A DNA stretch of 64,000 bases from an uncultured Flavobacterium sp. (GTDB taxonomy: Bacteria; Bacteroidota; Bacteroidia; Flavobacteriales; Flavobacteriaceae), in NCBI RefSeq assembly GCF_951805225.1, contig NZ_OX638201.1, forward strand, positions 5,518,001 through 5,582,000. Direction: 5' to 3'. Both the position numbers and the translations under genes were made by a program. Under the pieces are notes generated by a model. That model did no database searches. It had not been told where the DNA came from and was given only the letters and a program-made list of their open reading frames with translations. Position 1 is the stretch's first letter. Each line of letters starts with the position of its first letter. Below are positions 61,901-64,000 of this stretch, one piece after another.

Positions 61901-62001
61901 AATTAGATAATTTGGCAATGTGTCAATTAGATAATTTGGCAATATGTCAATTAGATGAATTCAGAAATTATCTAATTTTCTAATTGACACATTATCTAAT
62001 T
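61901..62001. repeat. 24-bp tandem repeat with an inverted copy between CBS gene and nadK
   Basis: Unit AATTAGATAATTTGGCAATG plus TGTC (24 bp) occurs at 61901-61924 and 61925-61948 and begins again at 61949. The segment 61967-62001 is a related inverted copy, so the RNA can fold into a long hairpin. It fills most of the intergenic gap upstream of nadK. Confidence 0.8.
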
Positions 62002-62002
62002 T

Positions 62003-62662
62003 TTATATATTAAGATACTTGTCTAAGTAGTCTGAACGTTCTTTTAAGCTATTAATATAAGCGTCTTCCTGATGTTCTGAGATAATTTCGTAATTGTAGC
62101 GTCTAAAAGTCTGAATGATTTCGTTCATTGGCCCAACGCCAATTTTTATCGTGATTTGAATATTTTCTAAATCAGCTTCAGATATAAAACAGCCTAAGAT
62201 TTTACCATTATTACTCTCAACAATTTGAGTAACCTGACCCATAGAATAATCTAAAAGACCTTTTTGGACAATAATTATTCCGCCTTGTTCTTTTAAAAAT
62301 GGAGTTTCCTGAAAGAATTTCATGATATCTTCCATTTCATAATAGCCAATATAGCTGTTATTTTCGTCAAGAACCGGGATTACATTAGTGTGATTTTTGG
62401 CAAAAACTTCCAAAACATCCAGCCAAAGCATCGATTTTCTGGCAAAAAAACGTTCCAGAGTATATTTATAATCGATGGCTTTTTTATCCGTGTCAAAAGT
62501 TTCAACATCGTCAGAAGCGATACTTCCAATGAAAATTCCGTTCTCCAAAACCGGAAAATGCGAAAAATTCAAATCCGCAAAAAAGTCCTGAACAGATGCT
62601 ATCGTTTCCTGACTATCAATCGCTCTGAAATCATTGGTGATATAATTCGTAATTTCTGTCAT
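62003..62662 (-). CDS. CBS-domain protein, 219 aa
   Basis: 219 residues. Two CBS motifs occupy about 1-130 (FPVLENGIFIGSIASDDVETF and VIPVLDENNSYIGYYEMEDIM), followed by an ACT-like alpha-beta segment (about 140-205, GGIIIVQKGLLDYSMGQVTQIVESNN). This layout resembles AcuB-type proteins. It precedes nadK on the same strand and is divergent from pdxJ. A nucleotide-sensing role near NADP biosynthesis is possible but not shown. Confidence 0.88.
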   Translation of the reverse strand: MTEITNYITNDFRAIDSQETIASVQDFFADLNFSHFPVLENGIFIGSIASDDVETFDTDKKAIDYKYTLERFFARKSMLWLDVLEVFAKNHTNVIPVLDENNSYIGYYEMEDIMKFFQETPFLKEQGGIIIVQKGLLDYSMGQVTQIVESNNGKILGCFISEADLENIQITIKIGVGPMNEIIQTFRRYNYEIISEHQEDAYINSLKERSDYLDKYLNI

Positions 62663-62728
62663 AAATCAATTGAAGATATTTGATGCAAAATAATCAAAAA
62701 ATAGCAAAAACTGCTACGTTTTACTTTG

Positions 62729-62736
62729 TATTTTTG
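62729..62736 (+). promoter_or_regulatory. -7 box upstream of pdxJ
   Basis: TATTTTTG matches TAnnTTTG, 42 bp before the start codon. Confidence 0.55.
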
Positions 62737-62778
62737 TCGTAACAAATATAGTGTTACTAGAATTAATTATCTATTTAT

Positions 62779-63492
62779 ATGACAAAGTTAAGTGTAAATA
62801 TCAATAAAATTGCAACCTTAAGAAATGCACGTGGCGGAAATGTCCCTGATTTACTAAAAGTAGCTACAGATATTCAGAATTTCGGAGCACAGGGAATTAC
62901 CATTCATCCTCGTCCGGACGAGCGTCACATTCGTTATCAGGATGCGCGTGATTTAAAAGCGATCGTACATACCGAATATAATATTGAAGGAAATCCGCAG
63001 CATAATTTTATCGATTTAGTATTAGAATGCAAACCAACGCAAGTAACTTTAGTTCCTGATGCAGTTGGAGCAATAACATCTTCTGCCGGTTGGGATACCA
63101 TAAAAAATGAAGCTTATTTAATCGAAGTTGTTCAGGAATTTAAACGTAACGGAATCAGAACTTCGATTTTCGTAGATCCCGTTTTAGAAATTATCGAAGG
63201 CGCCAAAAAAACAGGAACTGATAGAATCGAATTATATACCGAAGCTTTTGCGCATCAATATAGTTTGGGGAATAAAAACGGAATCGATCCTTATGTCGAA
63301 GCCGCAAAACTGGCAAATGAATTAGGTTTAGGAATCAACGCCGGACATGATTTAAGTTTAGACAATGTTCAGTTTTTCAACCAAAATATACCGGGATTAT
63401 TAGAAGTTTCTATCGGACACGCTTTAATTTCAGAAGCACTTTATCTGGGATTAGATAATGTTGTAAATATGTATTTGAATAAATTGAAATAA
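62779..63492 (+). CDS. pdxJ: Pyridoxine 5'-phosphate synthase
   Basis: 237 residues, normal for PdxJ. It condenses 1-deoxy-D-xylulose 5-phosphate with 3-amino-2-oxopropyl phosphate in vitamin B6 synthesis. Seen: LSVNINKIATLRNARGG, GITIHPRPDERHI with the active-site His and Arg, ECKPTQVTLVPD, ELYTEAFA, and the phosphate-binding GINAGHDLSLDN plus LLEVSIGHALISEAL. It is divergent from the CBS-nadK unit and is followed by a structured intergenic element. Confidence 0.96.
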   Translation: MTKLSVNINKIATLRNARGGNVPDLLKVATDIQNFGAQGITIHPRPDERHIRYQDARDLKAIVHTEYNIEGNPQHNFIDLVLECKPTQVTLVPDAVGAITSSAGWDTIKNEAYLIEVVQEFKRNGIRTSIFVDPVLEIIEGAKKTGTDRIELYTEAFAHQYSLGNKNGIDPYVEAAKLANELGLGINAGHDLSLDNVQFFNQNIPGLLEVSIGHALISEALYLGLDNVVNMYLNKLK

Positions 63493-63504
63493 TATAAAAA
63501 CGAT

Positions 63505-63620
63505 TAGGGCATGACCCGCAGAAAAAGCGGGTCGGGCTATTCGTTACAATCTTCTATTTTTAAAGAAAAAATAGAAGGATTTTCACTACTATCCCTCATG
63601 CGGCATTCTGGTCGCGATAA
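63505..63620. repeat. Structured intergenic element with two hairpins
   Basis: Hairpin 1: GACCCGC (63513-63519) with GCGGGTC (63527-63533). Hairpin 2: a region around 63548-63561 pairs with about 63566-63581 (AATC-TTCTATTTTT against AAAAATAGAAGGATT). GC-rich stretches (GGGCTATTCG, ATCCCTCATGCGGC) flank them. There is no T run after hairpin 1, so it is not a simple terminator. It resembles recurrent structured sequences I remember from other Flavobacterium intergenic regions. Confidence 0.65.
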
Positions 63621-63720
63621 TCTTTTCTGGGTACAAGTTTAAACCCCAAAATAAAATATTTGCATCACCTGAGAATTGGTTTATAATTGATTACTTTCGC
63701 ACTTTTCTTATTAAAATCAA

Positions 63721-64000
63721 GTGCCGAAATCAATAATTATCCTTTTTTTGTTCTGTTTTTCCAATGTATTTGCGCAAACTAAAGCCACTATAATTGGAAA
63801 CATAAAATCTCCCGAAAACGAAAACCTTGTTGGTGCAAGTATTTCTTTCCATACAAACAATCAGAATTACTATGCAATATCAGATTCTGTTGGATATTTT
63901 TCGCAAAATATTCCTTTAGGAAAAGTCGAAATAGCGATTAACCAATTAGGATATTTAAAAAAATCAATTCATTTTGATTTTGTAAAAGACACTTTAATTT
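63721..64000 (+). CDS. Outer-membrane protein with carboxypeptidase-regulatory-like N-terminus (3' truncated by window)
   Basis: A GTG at 63721 opens a frame that runs off the window after 93 codons. The protein starts with a signal peptide (LFLFCFSNVFAQ) and continues with TIIGNIKSPENENLVGASIS, YYAISDSVGYFSQNIP and KVEIAINQLGYLKKSIHF. This is the CarboxypepD-regulatory/plug-associated fold found at the start of many TonB-dependent receptors in Bacteroidota. A near-consensus -7 box TACTTTCG lies at 63692-63699. Whether a receptor barrel follows cannot be seen. Confidence 0.8.
   Translation, partial: MPKSIIILFLFCFSNVFAQTKATIIGNIKSPENENLVGASISFHTNNQNYYAISDSVGYFSQNIPLGKVEIAINQLGYLKKSIHFDFVKDTLI

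Noticed and set aside
1..64000. tRNA, rRNA, insertion sequence or prophage genes
   Set aside because: None was recognised by eye on either strand; a dedicated search could still find a degenerate element.

Overview
The window looks like a chromosomal segment of a Flavobacterium or close relative in the Flavobacteriaceae. The DNA is AT-rich. Start codons lack obvious Shine-Dalgarno sequences, and many genes are preceded by the Bacteroidota -7 box TAnnTTTG. The gene content is typical of the group: type IX secretion (T9SS) and gliding genes (sprA, remB-like, porG-like, two porP/sprF-like genes, a T9SS type B adhesin), DUF4270, DUF4403 and DUF6089 proteins. The order sprA-gcvH-vanZ-deoC-remB-cyoE is, from memory, the order in F. 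johnsoniae.

Region by region. 1-11.1 kb: the 3' part of a giant tandem-repeat surface adhesin with a type B T9SS sorting domain, then a PorP/SprF-like protein and an OmpA-family protein, a typical adhesin export and anchoring unit. 11.1-12.4 kb: a repeat-rich intergenic area with one small hypothetical gene. 12.4-23.2 kb: CBS protein, malic enzyme-phosphotransacetylase fusion, ruvA and the T9SS translocon gene sprA. 23.3-27.0 kb: gcvH, vanZ-like, deoC, remB-like. 27.2-32.4 kb: heme O synthase, cytochrome oxidase subunits III, III and IV, then copper/oxidase-assembly genes (SCO, DUF420). 32.5-33.9 kb: DUF4403 lipoprotein. 34.1-41.3 kb: a MacAB-TolC-like export locus with one ATPase, two permeases, two adaptors and one outer-membrane channel. 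41.3-46.3 kb: small membrane protein, tsaB, mscS, YtxH-like protein, NifU-like protein, a second PorP/SprF protein, gamma carbonic anhydrase.

46.4-51.2 kb (minus strand): a compact run encoding an outer-membrane barrel, a kelch lipoprotein, a DUF4907 lipoprotein, a LytS-type histidine kinase, an intradiol dioxygenase-like lipoprotein and a LytTR response regulator. It reads as one envelope-sensing unit and is the best candidate here for an undescribed system. 51.4-54.0 kb: DUF4270 lipoprotein plus outer-membrane protein. 54.0-62.7 kb (minus strand): the envelope-biogenesis cluster CBS-nadK-porG-uppS-bamA-ompH-ompH, then murI. Between ompH and murI, on the plus strand, lies a previously uncalled 56-residue double-glycine-leader peptide gene. 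62.8-64 kb: pdxJ, a structured intergenic element, and the start of an outer-membrane protein that runs off the window.

No tRNA, rRNA, CRISPR array, IS element or prophage was seen. Several different families of intergenic palindromic or tandem repeats are present, and one of them appears to have entered a signal-peptide coding region.
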